Shown: positions 36,020 to 44,959, counted from the first letter of the stretch. The stretch: DNA of 64,000 nt from Marimonas arenosa (GCF_030848945.1 NZ_JANHAX010000003.1:186001-250000); one strand, 5' to 3'. A program made the numbers and translations. Notes: generated by a model not told the origin, from the sequence alone.

Positions 36020-36487
36020 ATGCGAAACTTTGATCTTGCACCGCTTTACCGTGCCACCGTCGGCTTCGATCAGATTGCCGACATGTTCGACCGGGTTCTG
36101 TCCGGCGACGTGGCGCATCCAACCTACCCGCCCTACAACATCGAGAAAACTGCCGACGGCGCCTATCGCATCTCGATCGCCGTTGCCGGTTTTTCCGACA
36201 GCGACCTGAGCGTCGAGGTCAAGGAAGGCGCGCTGATCGTCGCCGCCCGCAAGGCTGACGAGGATGGCGATCGTGTGTTCCTGCATCGCGGCATTGCTAC
36301 CCGCGCGTTTGAGCGCCGCTTCCAGCTGGCTGATCACGTGCGCGTCACGGGCGCGACCCATACCGACGGCATGCTGCATATCGACCTGGTGAAAGAGATC
36401 CCCGAAGCGCTGAAACCGCGCCGGATCGAGATCGCCAAGGGCGAAGCGGTCGAAAAGGACATTGTGGATGCCGAAACCGTCAACTGA
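36020..36487 (+). CDS. Hsp20/alpha-crystallin small heat-shock protein
   Basis: 155 residues. The N-terminus 'MRNFDLAPLYRATVGFDQIA' is typical of IbpA-type proteins. The alpha-crystallin domain runs from ~35 to ~130, with 'YNIEKTADGAYRISIAVAGF' and 'RGIATRAFERRFQLADHVRV'. An IxI-like tail motif is not obvious. It binds unfolding proteins in the cytoplasm. GGAGG stands seven bases before the ATG. It is monocistronic, ending at a strong terminator. Confidence 0.94.
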   Translation: MRNFDLAPLYRATVGFDQIADMFDRVLSGDVAHPTYPPYNIEKTADGAYRISIAVAGFSDSDLSVEVKEGALIVAARKADEDGDRVFLHRGIATRAFERRFQLADHVRVTGATHTDGMLHIDLVKEIPEALKPRRIEIAKGEAVEKDIVDAETVN

Positions 36488-36510
36488 TCCTTCGGCGGCA
36501 GCCATGCAAA

Positions 36511-36542
36511 AGGCCCGGGAGGTTTCTCCCGGGCCTTTTTTT
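36511..36542 (+). terminator. Intrinsic terminator of hsp20
   Basis: GGCCCGGGAG (36512-36521) and CTCCCGGGCC (36526-36535) form a perfect 10-bp stem with a GTTT loop, followed by seven T. It lies about 25 bases after the hsp20 stop. A second, weaker GGTGGG/CCCACC stem at 36554-36572 follows, at the 3' end of the convergent VWA gene. Confidence 0.93.
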
Positions 36543-36572
36543 CGTGACGAGCAGGTGGGGTGAAAGCCCACC

Positions 36573-38756
36573 CTACCGCGACAGGCTCTCGGCCAGGCGC
36601 ATCAGGCGGACCGCCTCGGCGCGATAGCCGAAGGGGTCGTCGCCCTGCGATTCACTGGCCAGCGCGATAGCGTCGGAGAACTGCCAGTCGCTGGTGAATT
36701 GCGAACGTGTCAGCAGTTCGCCGAAACCCGCGATCGCGGTGGCGAAGCGGGTGTCGCCGTTGGCCTCGCCCATCTCGGGCAGGATCACAACCTCGATCAG
36801 CCGGCTTTGTGCCTGGCCCGGTTCCTTGTAGCGCAGCTTGAGGTAGCCCAGTTCGGCGGTGATGTCGGCGGCGGGTTCCGTCGTGCCATAGCGCAGCGGA
36901 TCGGACAGGCGGGCGGGTGAGCCGGCAGGGGTAATCTCGTAGATCGCGGTCACCGAATGGCCGGCGCCGATATCGCCGGCATCGACCTTGTCGTTGTTGA
37001 AGTCCTCGCGTTTCAGGGCGCGGGTTTCATAGCCGATCAGGCGGTATTCGGCGACGGTGGCGGGGTTGAACTCGACCTGGATCTTGATGTCGTTGGCAAT
37101 CGGGAACAGTGCGCCCGAGAACTGGTCAACCAGCACTTTCTGCGCCTCGGAGAGCGTGTCGATATAGCTGGCCTGGCCGTTACCATTCTGGGCCAGCGCC
37201 TGCATCGTCGCGTCGTCGAGATTGCCGCGGCCGAAGCCCATGACCGACAGATAGGTGCCGCTCTCGCGCTTGTCGGCGATGAAATCCTTAAGCGCCTCGG
37301 GATTGGACAGCCCGACGTTGAAATCGCCATCGGTAGCGAGGATCACGCGGGTCACTTCGCCCTCTGAAGCCATGCCCTCGGCCACGGCATAGGCTTGTTG
37401 CAACCCGGCCTGCCCGGCGGTTGAGCCGCCGGCGCGCAGGTTGTTCAATGCGCCGAGGATGGTCAGCCGATTAGTGGCGGGGGTCGGAGCCAGAACCTGT
37501 CCCGCGCTGCCGGCATAGGTAACGATGGCGATCTGGTCCTCTTCGCTGAGCTTGGGCAGCATCAGCATCAGGCTTTGCTTCAGAAGTGGCAATTTGTCGG
37601 GCTGGTTCATCGAGCCGGAAGTGTCGATCAAGAAAACGAGGTTAAGCGGCGGGCGATCCTCGGTGACCGGTGCGCGGCCCTGGATGGCGATATGCACGAG
37701 CTCGGTGCCGTCGTTCCACGGTGTCGGCGTGACCGTGACGGTGGGTTTGAACGGGGCTTCGCCGGCCTCGGGCGCAGGATAGTTATAGGGGAAATAGTTG
37801 ATCATTTCCTCGATGCGGACGGCCTCTTGCGGGGGCAACTGACCGCGCGTGATCGAGGACCGGACCACGGCATAGGAGGCGGTATCGACATCGATCGAAA
37901 AGGTCGAGACCGGCTCTTCAGCGGTGATCTTGAGCGGGTTCTGCTCGGACTCGGGGAAGGCCTCGGTATTAGGTTTGGGCAGTGGTGAAACGTCGTAGTC
38001 GGGTGATGGCATGATCGTCGCTTCCGGTGCGGACTGTCGCGTGAGCCCGCCGTTGAAGCCGCTGATTACCCCATCTGAAAACGCGCGGCGATCGCGCGCG
38101 GGGGAAGCTTTGGGTTTGGGTGTTTGGGTTGTGGCTTGTTTTTCCTCCTCCGGGGGCGCAGCGGGCATGAGCTGGCCCGTATGTCTTCCGGTTGCGGCCT
38201 GATCGAGCCCTTGTGGCGCAGCCGGAGGAATGGTTTCGGAACCGGTGTCGCTCGTTGTCGGCTGACCGACGCCCGGTTCTGCATCGGCGTTAAGTCGGGA
38301 CAGGACGCCCACCTCGGCGGATTCATCCATTTGCCGCGGTTTCTCGGCGACGGCTGTCTCGTCCGCTCCAGTTGCGACCTGCTCAACTGTTTCGGCAACA
38401 GGTGGAACGGGCTGGGTTTCGTCGCCCGGCATTGGCGTGCGGGTCTGAGGTTTGTCCAGCAGGTCCGACAGGGAGTTTTCGGTCAGTTGCGGCAAGGCAA
38501 TGACGATACCCACCGCGACGATTGCGGTGGTGGCGGCAAGTGCGCCGCGGCTGGTGAGATGCGAGACCATGGTTTTCACTCCTCTGAAAAGCCCCGATGC
38601 GGGGCGGTCAGAGGTTGGACGCGTTCCGGCGCGGTTTTCTTGGAGCGCATTGTAGTTTTCTTGCGCCAATGCCAGATGCGCGGCCTTGACGTCCGGGTCC
38701 GGGGCGGGCGTGGCCTGTTCCATCAGGCGCTTGAGATCGTCGAGTTCGTCGCTCAT
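36573..38756 (-). CDS. VWA domain membrane protein (YfbK-type)
   Basis: 727 residues. The first ~65 residues are soluble, followed by one transmembrane helix (~70-90, 'GALAATTAIVAVGIVIALPQ'), a long Pro/Thr/Glu-rich spacer (~95-250), and a von Willebrand A domain with an intact MIDAS motif D378-x-S-x-S ('FLIDTSGSM'). The C-terminal part matches the DUF3520-type extension of YfbK proteins. It starts four bases inside the upstream ECF sigma gene. The soluble N-terminus before the helix sits where an anti-sigma domain would, so the protein may itself hold the sigma factor (inference). Confidence 0.85.
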   Translation of the reverse strand: MSDELDDLKRLMEQATPAPDPDVKAAHLALAQENYNALQENRAGTRPTSDRPASGLFRGVKTMVSHLTSRGALAATTAIVAVGIVIALPQLTENSLSDLLDKPQTRTPMPGDETQPVPPVAETVEQVATGADETAVAEKPRQMDESAEVGVLSRLNADAEPGVGQPTTSDTGSETIPPAAPQGLDQAATGRHTGQLMPAAPPEEEKQATTQTPKPKASPARDRRAFSDGVISGFNGGLTRQSAPEATIMPSPDYDVSPLPKPNTEAFPESEQNPLKITAEEPVSTFSIDVDTASYAVVRSSITRGQLPPQEAVRIEEMINYFPYNYPAPEAGEAPFKPTVTVTPTPWNDGTELVHIAIQGRAPVTEDRPPLNLVFLIDTSGSMNQPDKLPLLKQSLMLMLPKLSEEDQIAIVTYAGSAGQVLAPTPATNRLTILGALNNLRAGGSTAGQAGLQQAYAVAEGMASEGEVTRVILATDGDFNVGLSNPEALKDFIADKRESGTYLSVMGFGRGNLDDATMQALAQNGNGQASYIDTLSEAQKVLVDQFSGALFPIANDIKIQVEFNPATVAEYRLIGYETRALKREDFNNDKVDAGDIGAGHSVTAIYEITPAGSPARLSDPLRYGTTEPAADITAELGYLKLRYKEPGQAQSRLIEVVILPEMGEANGDTRFATAIAGFGELLTRSQFTSDWQFSDAIALASESQGDDPFGYRAEAVRLMRLAESLSR

Positions 38757-39289
38757 GGCCAGTCCTCTGAGGCGCGCAAGGCGCGCAGGTGTTTCTTTGC
38801 CTCCGAGATGCGCCAGCTGACGGTACCCTCGGAGATGTTCAGGATTTGCGCGGCCTCGGCGTGGGTGGTGTCATCGAGCACCAGCGCCAGCGTGTCGCGC
38901 AGGTCTTCCGGCAAAGCGCGCATCGCCTGGGTCAGCCAGTCGATGGCCTCGGCTGTTTCGCTAATGACCGCGCGGCGGTTTTTCTCCCAATCGCCCCAGC
39001 CGTCAGCATGCCGGACGCGTGTGGTGGCGCGGCGGCGGCGGTCGTGGGCGGCGTTGACTGCCACCCGCCAGAGCCATGTCGTGAAGCGCGCCTCACCGCG
39101 GAAGCTTGCGAGCTTGGCCGGCAAGGCCGCGCAAATGTCCTGGGTCAGGTCCTCGGCCTGGTCGCGCGCACCGGTGAGGCGGAAACAGAATCGGAACAGC
39201 GCGTCGTAATGGCGTTCGAGCAGGGCCGAGAAGGCGGCAGCATCGCCGTCCGAGGCCGCAAGGGCCAGGTTTTCGCTGCTCGTGTCCAT
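38753..39289 (-). CDS. ECF-family RNA polymerase sigma factor
   Basis: About 178 residues. Region 2 has 'LERHYDALFRFCFRLTGARD' and 'AEDLTQDICAALPAKLASF' with the core-binding pattern; 'FTTWLWRVAVNAAHDRRRR' covers 2.3-2.4. Region 4 has 'LPEDLRDTLALVLDDTTHAE' and 'ILNISEGTVSWRISEAKKHL'. ECF sigma factors respond to envelope or other stress. It is coupled by a four-base overlap to the VWA gene. Starts at 39289 and 39295 are both possible. Confidence 0.92.
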   Translation of the reverse strand: MDTSSENLALAASDGDAAAFSALLERHYDALFRFCFRLTGARDQAEDLTQDICAALPAKLASFRGEARFTTWLWRVAVNAAHDRRRRATTRVRHADGWGDWEKNRRAVISETAEAIDWLTQAMRALPEDLRDTLALVLDDTTHAEAAQILNISEGTVSWRISEAKKHLRALRASEDWP

Positions 39290-39413
39290 GCGCATCACGA
39301 TTGTATGACGCCCCCCGAGCGTCAATCCTTGGCCGGCGCAGAATTCTTTACCCGATCTTAAGTTGCGCGCCCTAGCCTCGCCGGGTGGTGGAGCAGGCTT
39401 AAGGGGTTTCGAC

Positions 39414-39869
39414 GTGAGTATGCATTTCAACGGGCGGCTGAACAATTGCCTGGGCAAGGTTTATGCCTGTCGGCACGAGATCGTGGATCGGTTCTATGAA
39501 CTCTTGTTTGAGGAACGCCCCGATGTGAAAGACATGTTCACGGGCGATTTTCACAAGCAGAAAGAGATGTTCTCGATGATGATCGCCATGCTGGCCCGCG
39601 CTACGGCGACCGGGCAGGGCGCGGCCGAGATGGGCAACCAGATCCGAGAGCAGCACGAGGGGCTGGATATCGAACCCGAGCTTTTCATCAGGTCCGGAGT
39701 GTTGCTGCGGCAGGCCTTTGTCGATGTTCTTGGCGACCAGATCGGAGACTTCGAAAAAGTTCTTTTGACAGAAAGCATCGGCCGTTTGACAGCGGCCGCG
39801 GCCGGGCGACAACCCTGTCTCAGTGCTGGCTCCGACGCAAAAAACGCGGACGGTGGTACAGAGGGCTAG
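39414..39869 (+). CDS. Single-domain globin-like protein
   Basis: About 151 residues. The globin pattern is visible: 'VYACRHEIVDRFYELLFEER' in helices A/B, 'DMFTGDFHKQKEMFSMMIAM' around the C-E region, and a proximal His candidate at residue 81 in 'IREQHEGLDI', followed by 'FIRSGVLLRQAFVDVLGD' (helices G/H). It may bind haem for oxygen or NO handling or act as a sensor. AAGGGG seven bases before the GTG at 39414 favours that start; ATG at 39420 is an alternative. Confidence 0.75.
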   Translation: MSMHFNGRLNNCLGKVYACRHEIVDRFYELLFEERPDVKDMFTGDFHKQKEMFSMMIAMLARATATGQGAAEMGNQIREQHEGLDIEPELFIRSGVLLRQAFVDVLGDQIGDFEKVLLTESIGRLTAAAAGRQPCLSAGSDAKNADGGTEG

Positions 39870-40021
39870 GGCATTCCAAGGTTGCCTGGACAAAATGGCG
39901 GCATTTGGCCTGGAGGCGATATCGAGCACTGAGCCACGCATCACCCGGTCGCAGCCCGGAAATCTACCGGATTTGCAGAGCACTTCATCTCGCCAGATCC
40001 GAGCAAGATCGAGGTGATGCG

Positions 40022-40038
40022 CGGCGGCTTCGCCGCCC
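40022..40038. repeat. Short GC hairpin in the globin / PLA2 spacer
   Basis: GGCGGC-TTC-GCCGCC is a perfect 6-bp stem within a gene-free convergent spacer of about 295 bases (39870-40164). It lacks a T-run. I see nothing else of note in that spacer. Confidence 0.4.
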
Positions 40039-40164
40039 TTCGTGCGGGGGCGTGCATGTCCACTCCGAGCCAATAAAAGATATGATTTCCCCAACTCCAT
40101 CCCTGAAAGACTTTCGGGCGATCGCCCTTGCGACAGAAAATTTCGGGCGGCGCGGATCTGGCTG

Positions 40165-40626
40165 TCAGCGTGACCAGTAGGAGCGGGACAAGCCGCTAGA
40201 GACCACTTTGGCCCATCGCCGCAGGATATCTGTCGGCAATTCCCGGCCGATGACCGTATCGGATGTCATGTCCGAAGCCAGACGAGCGGCTTTGTAGGCC
40301 ATGCCCATGGGGTTCGCGCAAGGCATCATGGCAATCGCATCGTGGATCGCGCGGGCCTTGTCGGCGATCACCGGGTTGGGCCAGCGTTGATAGCGCAACT
40401 CGCGCATGAAGCTGATGTCGCAGCCGCAATTCAACTCGCCGCGCTGCGCCGCACAGATGTCGTGGCGCATGCAGGCGGCATCGAGCGGGTCGATGGGAGC
40501 CGCCGAATAGGGCCCGCCGCTGTGACCGATCCCGCACCAGTTGCCATGCAGCGGAAAGCTGGGGCCGGTCGCATGCGACGGAAGGGCAGAGAGCAGGAAC
40601 AGCAGTGAGGTCAATATGCGGATCAT
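40165..40626 (-). CDS. Secreted phospholipase A2-like protein
   Basis: 153 residues with a signal peptide (residues 1-19, cleaved near 'SHA'). The mature protein carries a calcium-loop pattern 'HGNWCGIGHSGG' (27-38) and a catalytic-site pattern 'DAACMRHDICAA' (His55, Asp56), followed by 'NCGCD'. These match secreted phospholipase A2 enzymes, which cut the sn-2 ester of phospholipids. The second half is helical. No immunity or secretion partner is adjacent. The role could be lipid turnover or attack on other membranes. Confidence 0.72.
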   Translation of the reverse strand: MIRILTSLLFLLSALPSHATGPSFPLHGNWCGIGHSGGPYSAAPIDPLDAACMRHDICAAQRGELNCGCDISFMRELRYQRWPNPVIADKARAIHDAIAMMPCANPMGMAYKAARLASDMTSDTVIGRELPTDILRRWAKVVSSGLSRSYWSR

Positions 40627-40693
40627 GGAATTTAACTAAGCGCAAGGCGCGGGTCGGGGAAAAGGGACAGCTTCGTCGCAGGGGCCGCCGTGC

Positions 40694-41293
40694 TCAGGGC
40701 AGGGGATCTCGATTCGGCGGGGTTGTCGGTATGCGCTGTGGATGCAACCGGGCAATGGGGGTGGTGGCCAGCCAGTATTCAGGCCAGCGCCGGGGATTGG
40801 CGATATTGTTGCTCACCAAGGCGACGGCGATCATCACCAGCGCGCCCAGACCGACCGGGAAGAATGCATAGCTGAACCCGAGCTGATGCAGGTCGGGCGC
40901 GCCGAGAACGGCGATCAGGGCGCTGGCGCCGCCGGGAGGATGGATGGAACTGGTCAATTGCATCGCTGCAATGGCAAGGGTGACGGCAAGCGCAGCAGAG
41001 AACCAGTTGGCGCCGAAAAGCCGGAACACAGCCACCCCGACCAGGGCCGAGGTGACATGGCCAACCAACACGTTCCAGGGCTGGGCATAGGGACTGAGTG
41101 GCGCAGCATAGAGCAGGACCGCGGTGGCGCCGAAGGCGCCGATCTCGAAGGTCAGGCTTTCGTCATTCAGCATGAGTTGGGCGATGTAACCGACCAGTGA
41201 GAGACCAATGAACGCGCCGATCGCGCTGCGCAGGATCTTGTGCGGCGAAGGCGGCGCGACGGGTCCGTGGCGTGGTTTAGATGTATCATTCAT
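40694..41293 (-). CDS. HPP family membrane protein
   Basis: 199 residues starting at 'MNDTSKPRHG'. Four to five transmembrane helices follow, with the family signature 'LTSSIHPPGGASALIAVLGA' in the middle. HPP proteins are integral membrane proteins linked in some organisms to nitrite transport; function here is unknown. A GCACATT/AATGTGC inverted repeat (41294-41300 and 41320-41326, 19 apart) lies just before the start and could be an operator. Confidence 0.85.
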   Translation of the reverse strand: MNDTSKPRHGPVAPPSPHKILRSAIGAFIGLSLVGYIAQLMLNDESLTFEIGAFGATAVLLYAAPLSPYAQPWNVLVGHVTSALVGVAVFRLFGANWFSAALAVTLAIAAMQLTSSIHPPGGASALIAVLGAPDLHQLGFSYAFFPVGLGALVMIAVALVSNNIANPRRWPEYWLATTPIARLHPQRIPTTPPNRDPLP

Positions 41294-41347
41294 GCACATT
41301 TAACTAGCAGACAGATATTAATGTGCGAATGTTTTACTCTGTCGCAG

Positions 41348-41376
41348 GCACGGCAGGTGAAATTTCCCTGCCGTGC
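41348..41376. terminator. Hairpin after gabD (possible terminator)
   Basis: GCACGGCAGG (41348-41357) pairs perfectly with CCTGCCGTGC (41367-41376) over a nine-base loop. It lies about 20 bases beyond the gabD stop and in front of the HPP promoter region. There is no clear T-run on either side, so termination efficiency is uncertain. Confidence 0.5.
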
Positions 41377-41394
41377 AACTGTCTGAACCAGTGC

Positions 41395-42870
41395 TCAGAC
41401 CGACAGGCAGACGTATTTCAGCTCGCAGAATTCGTCGATGCCGTAATGGCTGCCCTCGCGGCCCAGACCCGATTGCTTGACCCCGCCAAACGGTGCGACC
41501 TCGGTCGAGATGATGCCGGTATTGACGCCGACGATGCCATATTCCAGCGCCTCGGCCACCTTGTAGACCCGGCTGAGATCCTTGGCATAGAAATAGGACG
41601 CCAGGCCAAAGATGGTGTCATTGGCCATGGCGATGACCTCGTCCTCGTCCTCGAATTTGAAGAGCGGCGCCATCGGGCCGAAGGTCTCTTCCTGTGCCAC
41701 GGCCATCTGTTGGGTCACGTTCTTGACGATGGTGGGTTGGAAGAAGGTGCCGCCGAGATTGTGCTGCGAGCCGCCGAACACGACCTCGCCACCCTTCGAG
41801 ACCGCATCGTCGATATGTTCCCGGACCTTCTCAACCGCGCCGTCGTTGATCAGCGGGCCAAAGGCGGTGTCCTCTTCAAGACCGTCGCCCACTTTCATCT
41901 CGGCCAGTTTTGCCGCCAGTTTCGCGGCGAACTCATCGTACACGCCGGCCTGCACATAGATCCGGTTGGCGCAGACGCAGGTTTGGCCGTTGTTGCGGAA
42001 CTTGCACATGATCGCGCCATCGACGGCGGCATCGAGATCGGCATCGTCGAACACGATGAAGGGCGCGTTGCCGCCCAGCTCCATCGAGCATTTCAGAACC
42101 TGGTCGGCTGCCTGTTTGAGCAGGATGCGGCCGACATCTGTGCTGCCGGTGAAGGTCAGCTTGCGGATCTTCGGGTTCTCGCAGAACTCCTTGCCGATGT
42201 CCGAGGCGCGCGACGAGGTCACGACCGAGAAGACCCCGTCGGGGATGCCGGCGCGCTTGGCAAGCTCGCCCAGCACCAGCGCCGACAGCGGGGTTTCCTT
42301 GGCGGGCCGCGCCACCATGGCGCAGCCGGCGGCCAGCGCCGGGCCGGCCTTGCGGGTGATCATCGCGTTGGGAAAGTTCCACGGCGTGATCGAGGCGGCG
42401 ACGCCGATCGGCTGTTTCAGCACCATGATCCGCTTGTCGCGCTGGTGGCCCGGGATCATGTCGCCATAGATCCGCTTGGCCTCTTCAGCGAAGAATTCGA
42501 CAAACGAGGCGCCATAGGCAATCTCGCCGCGGCTCTCGGCCAGGGGTTTGCCCATCTCGGCGGTCAGGATCCGGGCGAGGTCTTCCTGGTTTTCCATCAT
42601 CAGGTCGAACCAGCGCCGCAGCACCGCGGCGCGCTCCTTGCCGGTCCACTTTGCCCAGTCCTTCTGGGCGGCATGGGCCTTGTCGATGGCCACCGCCACC
42701 TGGGCGCGGGAAAGGTCGGCCACGTTGGCGATGACGTCGCCGCGGGCCGGATTGGTGACCTCGAACGTGCCGTTGTCGCCTGTCACCCACTCCCCCGCGA
42801 CATAGGCCTTTTCACAGAGCAGGCTGGGATCGTTGAGCAGGGATTTCAGATTTGTGACGGTGTCGAGCAT
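41395..42870 (-). CDS. gabD: NAD(P)-dependent succinate-semialdehyde dehydrogenase
   Basis: 491 residues of the aldehyde dehydrogenase superfamily: 'GVAASITPWNFPNAMITRKA' (cofactor site), catalytic Glu in 'SMELGGNAPFIVFDDADL', catalytic Cys in 'NNGQTCVCANRIYVQ', and the terminal 'GLGREGSHYGIDEF'. The set of residues matches GabD, oxidising succinate semialdehyde to succinate in 4-aminobutyrate breakdown. No gabT or transporter is adjacent. The start is placed at 'MLDTVTNLK'. Confidence 0.9.
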   Translation of the reverse strand: MLDTVTNLKSLLNDPSLLCEKAYVAGEWVTGDNGTFEVTNPARGDVIANVADLSRAQVAVAIDKAHAAQKDWAKWTGKERAAVLRRWFDLMMENQEDLARILTAEMGKPLAESRGEIAYGASFVEFFAEEAKRIYGDMIPGHQRDKRIMVLKQPIGVAASITPWNFPNAMITRKAGPALAAGCAMVARPAKETPLSALVLGELAKRAGIPDGVFSVVTSSRASDIGKEFCENPKIRKLTFTGSTDVGRILLKQAADQVLKCSMELGGNAPFIVFDDADLDAAVDGAIMCKFRNNGQTCVCANRIYVQAGVYDEFAAKLAAKLAEMKVGDGLEEDTAFGPLINDGAVEKVREHIDDAVSKGGEVVFGGSQHNLGGTFFQPTIVKNVTQQMAVAQEETFGPMAPLFKFEDEDEVIAMANDTIFGLASYFYAKDLSRVYKVAEALEYGIVGVNTGIISTEVAPFGGVKQSGLGREGSHYGIDEFCELKYVCLSV

Positions 42871-42966
42871 GACAGGGCCCCCCGGGTTCGCGTGATTGAA
42901 TTGGTCTCGCCAAGGCAAAGCACTGCAGCGTAGGATTGTCTAGGGCCAGAAAGGGAGAGAAACAGT

Positions 42967-43758
42967 ATGGAACTGGACGACGCCTACGCCAATGCGGCTC
43001 ATATTTCCGGCGCAGAGGGCTACCCGCCACGTTGGGCCGAGGCGGCCCGGCTGTGGCGCACGCGGGAGGCGCACGACGATCACGCGCGACTCGACCTGGA
43101 ATACGGGCAGGGCGAGCGCGAGCGGTTCGACCTGTTCCTGCCCGAAGCTACGCCAAAGGGGCTGGTGGTGTTCGTGCATGGCGGTTACTGGCTGAAATTC
43201 GACCGCTCCTACTGGTCGCACCTGGCAGCGGGTCCCGTAGCGCGCGGCTGGGCGGTGGCGATGCCGTCTTATGATCTGTGCCCGGCGGTGCATATCCGAG
43301 ACATCACCCGGCAGGTCGCGAAGGCGGTGGACGTCGCCGCCGGGATCGTGGCGGGGCCAGTGCGGCTGACCGGGCATTCGGCTGGCGGGCATCTGGTGGC
43401 ACGGATGCTGGCGCGGGGCATGTTGGAGGGCGAGGTGGCGGCACGTTTGCAAAAGGTAGTGCCGATTTCGCCGGTGGCGGATCTGCGGCCGCTGCTGAAG
43501 ACTTCGATGAATGCCGATCTGAAGCTCGACGCGGCCGAGGCGGAGGCGGAAAGCCCGGTTCTGATGCGCGACAGGTTGGATGTGCCGGTGACCGTCTGGG
43601 TGGGGGAGGATGAGCGGCCGGCCTTTCTCGACCAGGCGCGGTGGCTTTCAGAGGCCTGGGGCTGTGAGCGGACGGTGGCCGAAGGGCGGCACCATTTCGA
43701 TGTGATCGAGCCGTTGGAGATCGGCGACAGCGATCTGGTCGAGGCGCTGTTGGCATAG
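42967..43758 (+). CDS. Alpha/beta hydrolase, kynurenine formamidase-like
   Basis: 263 residues. 'VVFVHGGYWLKFDRSYW' with the HGGYW oxyanion motif and 'LTGHSAGGHLVARML' with the nucleophile Ser are both characteristic of arylformamidase/esterase-type hydrolases. The acid lies probably in 'VGEDERPAF' and the His in 'GRHHFDVIE'. It may hydrolyse N-formylkynurenine or another amide or ester; no other tryptophan-degradation gene is near, so the substrate is unproven. AGGGAGAG precedes the ATG. Confidence 0.85.
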   Translation: MELDDAYANAAHISGAEGYPPRWAEAARLWRTREAHDDHARLDLEYGQGERERFDLFLPEATPKGLVVFVHGGYWLKFDRSYWSHLAAGPVARGWAVAMPSYDLCPAVHIRDITRQVAKAVDVAAGIVAGPVRLTGHSAGGHLVARMLARGMLEGEVAARLQKVVPISPVADLRPLLKTSMNADLKLDAAEAEAESPVLMRDRLDVPVTVWVGEDERPAFLDQARWLSEAWGCERTVAEGRHHFDVIEPLEIGDSDLVEALLA

Positions 43759-43762
43759 GGGC

Positions 43763-43812
43763 GGAGTGGGGGCCAGCCCCCACTCCCCCGAGGTATTTAC
43801 CGAACAGAAGAA
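43763..43812 (+). repeat. Hairpin + CCGAGGTATTT element, copy 3
   Basis: AGTGGGGGC-CA-GCCCCCACT hairpin followed by CCCCCGAGGTATTT and an AGAAGAAG tail. It fills the convergent gap between the formamidase-like gene and the P1 peptidase stop, so here it probably serves as a transcription stop. Confidence 0.72.
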
Positions 43813-43816
43813 GAAG

Positions 43817-44809
43817 CTAAAGAGAAGACCAGCAGGGGAGTTGGTCGGTTTCCGCAGGGGTGGCGTGGAAGATGGCACGGGCGATGGCACGGGCCATGGC
43901 GGTGGCGGCGGCGTGACCGAGATAGAGCGTGTCGGCGATGGGATTTGCCAGCGGCGTGGCCCCGGTTGCGGCGGCGAAGATCAGATCGCCGTCCATCGGA
44001 GTGTGCGAGGGGACGAGGGCCCGGGCATAGCCGTCATGCGCGGCGGTGGCCAGCCGGGTGCATTGCGCCTGGGTGAGGGTCGCGTCGGTGGCGACGATGC
44101 CGATGGTGGTGTTGGCGTGGCTGGCAAGCTTGGTGTCGGGCAGGTGCGGGTCGGCGGGGTAAGTGGCCGATACGCCGAGGCTGCCGAACTCGTCATCGAT
44201 CTCGAACGGCGCGGCCCAAAAATGCGGGGTATCGGCAACGGTAGCCGAACCAAGCGCGTTGACCGCGACCAGGGCGCCGACGGTGTGGCCGGAGGGCAGT
44301 ACGACCGAGGCCGAGCCGAGGCCGCCCTTGAGATTGGCGGTAGTGGCGCCGGTGCCGGCGCCAATGGAGCCGAGATCGAAATTGGCAGCGGCGGCGGACA
44401 GGGCCTGTTGACCAAGGGCCTTGTAGGGGTTGGACGCCCAGGCCTTGTCGCCGCCATTGAGCAGGTCGAAAAGGATCGCGCCAGGTACGATCGGAACCAA
44501 CTGATCGCCGACGGCGAAGCCGCGGCCCTGGGCGCGTAAGCTGTCGGCCACGCCCGAGGCAGCGTCGAGCCCGAAGGCGGAGCCACCTGAAAGGACCAGG
44601 GCGTCGACCTGTTCGACCGTCTTGTCGGGCGCCAGCAGATCGGTTTCCCGGCTGCCGGGAGCGCCGCCCATGACCGAGACGCCGCAGGTAAACGGTTCGT
44701 TCCCCAACAGAACGGTGCAGCCGGTCTTGATCATGTCGTCCGAAGCGTTGCCGACGGTTAATCCGGCGACATCGGTTATGAGGTTTCGGCTGCCCGGCTT
44801 GGCCTGCAT
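43817..44809 (-). CDS. P1 family (DmpA/S58-type) peptidase
   Basis: 330 residues of the DmpA/BapA N-terminal-nucleophile fold. Visible blocks: 'ITDVAGLTVGNASDDMIKTG', 'LVLSGGSAFGLDAASGVADS', 'PIVPGAILFDL', and 'NLKGGLGSASVVLPSGHTVG' around the processing site where the Ser nucleophile is exposed by self-cleavage. The family includes D-/beta-aminopeptidases. Start placed at 'MQAKPGSRN'. It faces the creatinase gene divergently. Confidence 0.88.
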   Translation of the reverse strand: MQAKPGSRNLITDVAGLTVGNASDDMIKTGCTVLLGNEPFTCGVSVMGGAPGSRETDLLAPDKTVEQVDALVLSGGSAFGLDAASGVADSLRAQGRGFAVGDQLVPIVPGAILFDLLNGGDKAWASNPYKALGQQALSAAAANFDLGSIGAGTGATTANLKGGLGSASVVLPSGHTVGALVAVNALGSATVADTPHFWAAPFEIDDEFGSLGVSATYPADPHLPDTKLASHANTTIGIVATDATLTQAQCTRLATAAHDGYARALVPSHTPMDGDLIFAAATGATPLANPIADTLYLGHAAATAMARAIARAIFHATPAETDQLPCWSSL

Positions 44810-44959
44810 GGTGATTTTCCCTTGTTTGTGTGACTCACATCTTGCCAGAACGCGCGGGATCGGCAAGAGAGGGGACGGCCCGGGGCGATGGCGTCGCTCC
44901 GCACGAGGGCTTTACCAGACAGTCCTGAACGCCGGGATCTTCTTTTCAAGGAGGTCAAT

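Noticed and set aside
36551..36572. GGTGGGGTGAAAGCCCACC hairpin as a riboswitch
   Set aside because: It is a short stem at a convergent 3' end, best explained as part of the terminator region; there is no aptamer-like structure.
41323..42933. 536-codon open frame on the plus strand
   Set aside because: Complete shadow of gabD, whose catalytic motifs are intact on the other strand.
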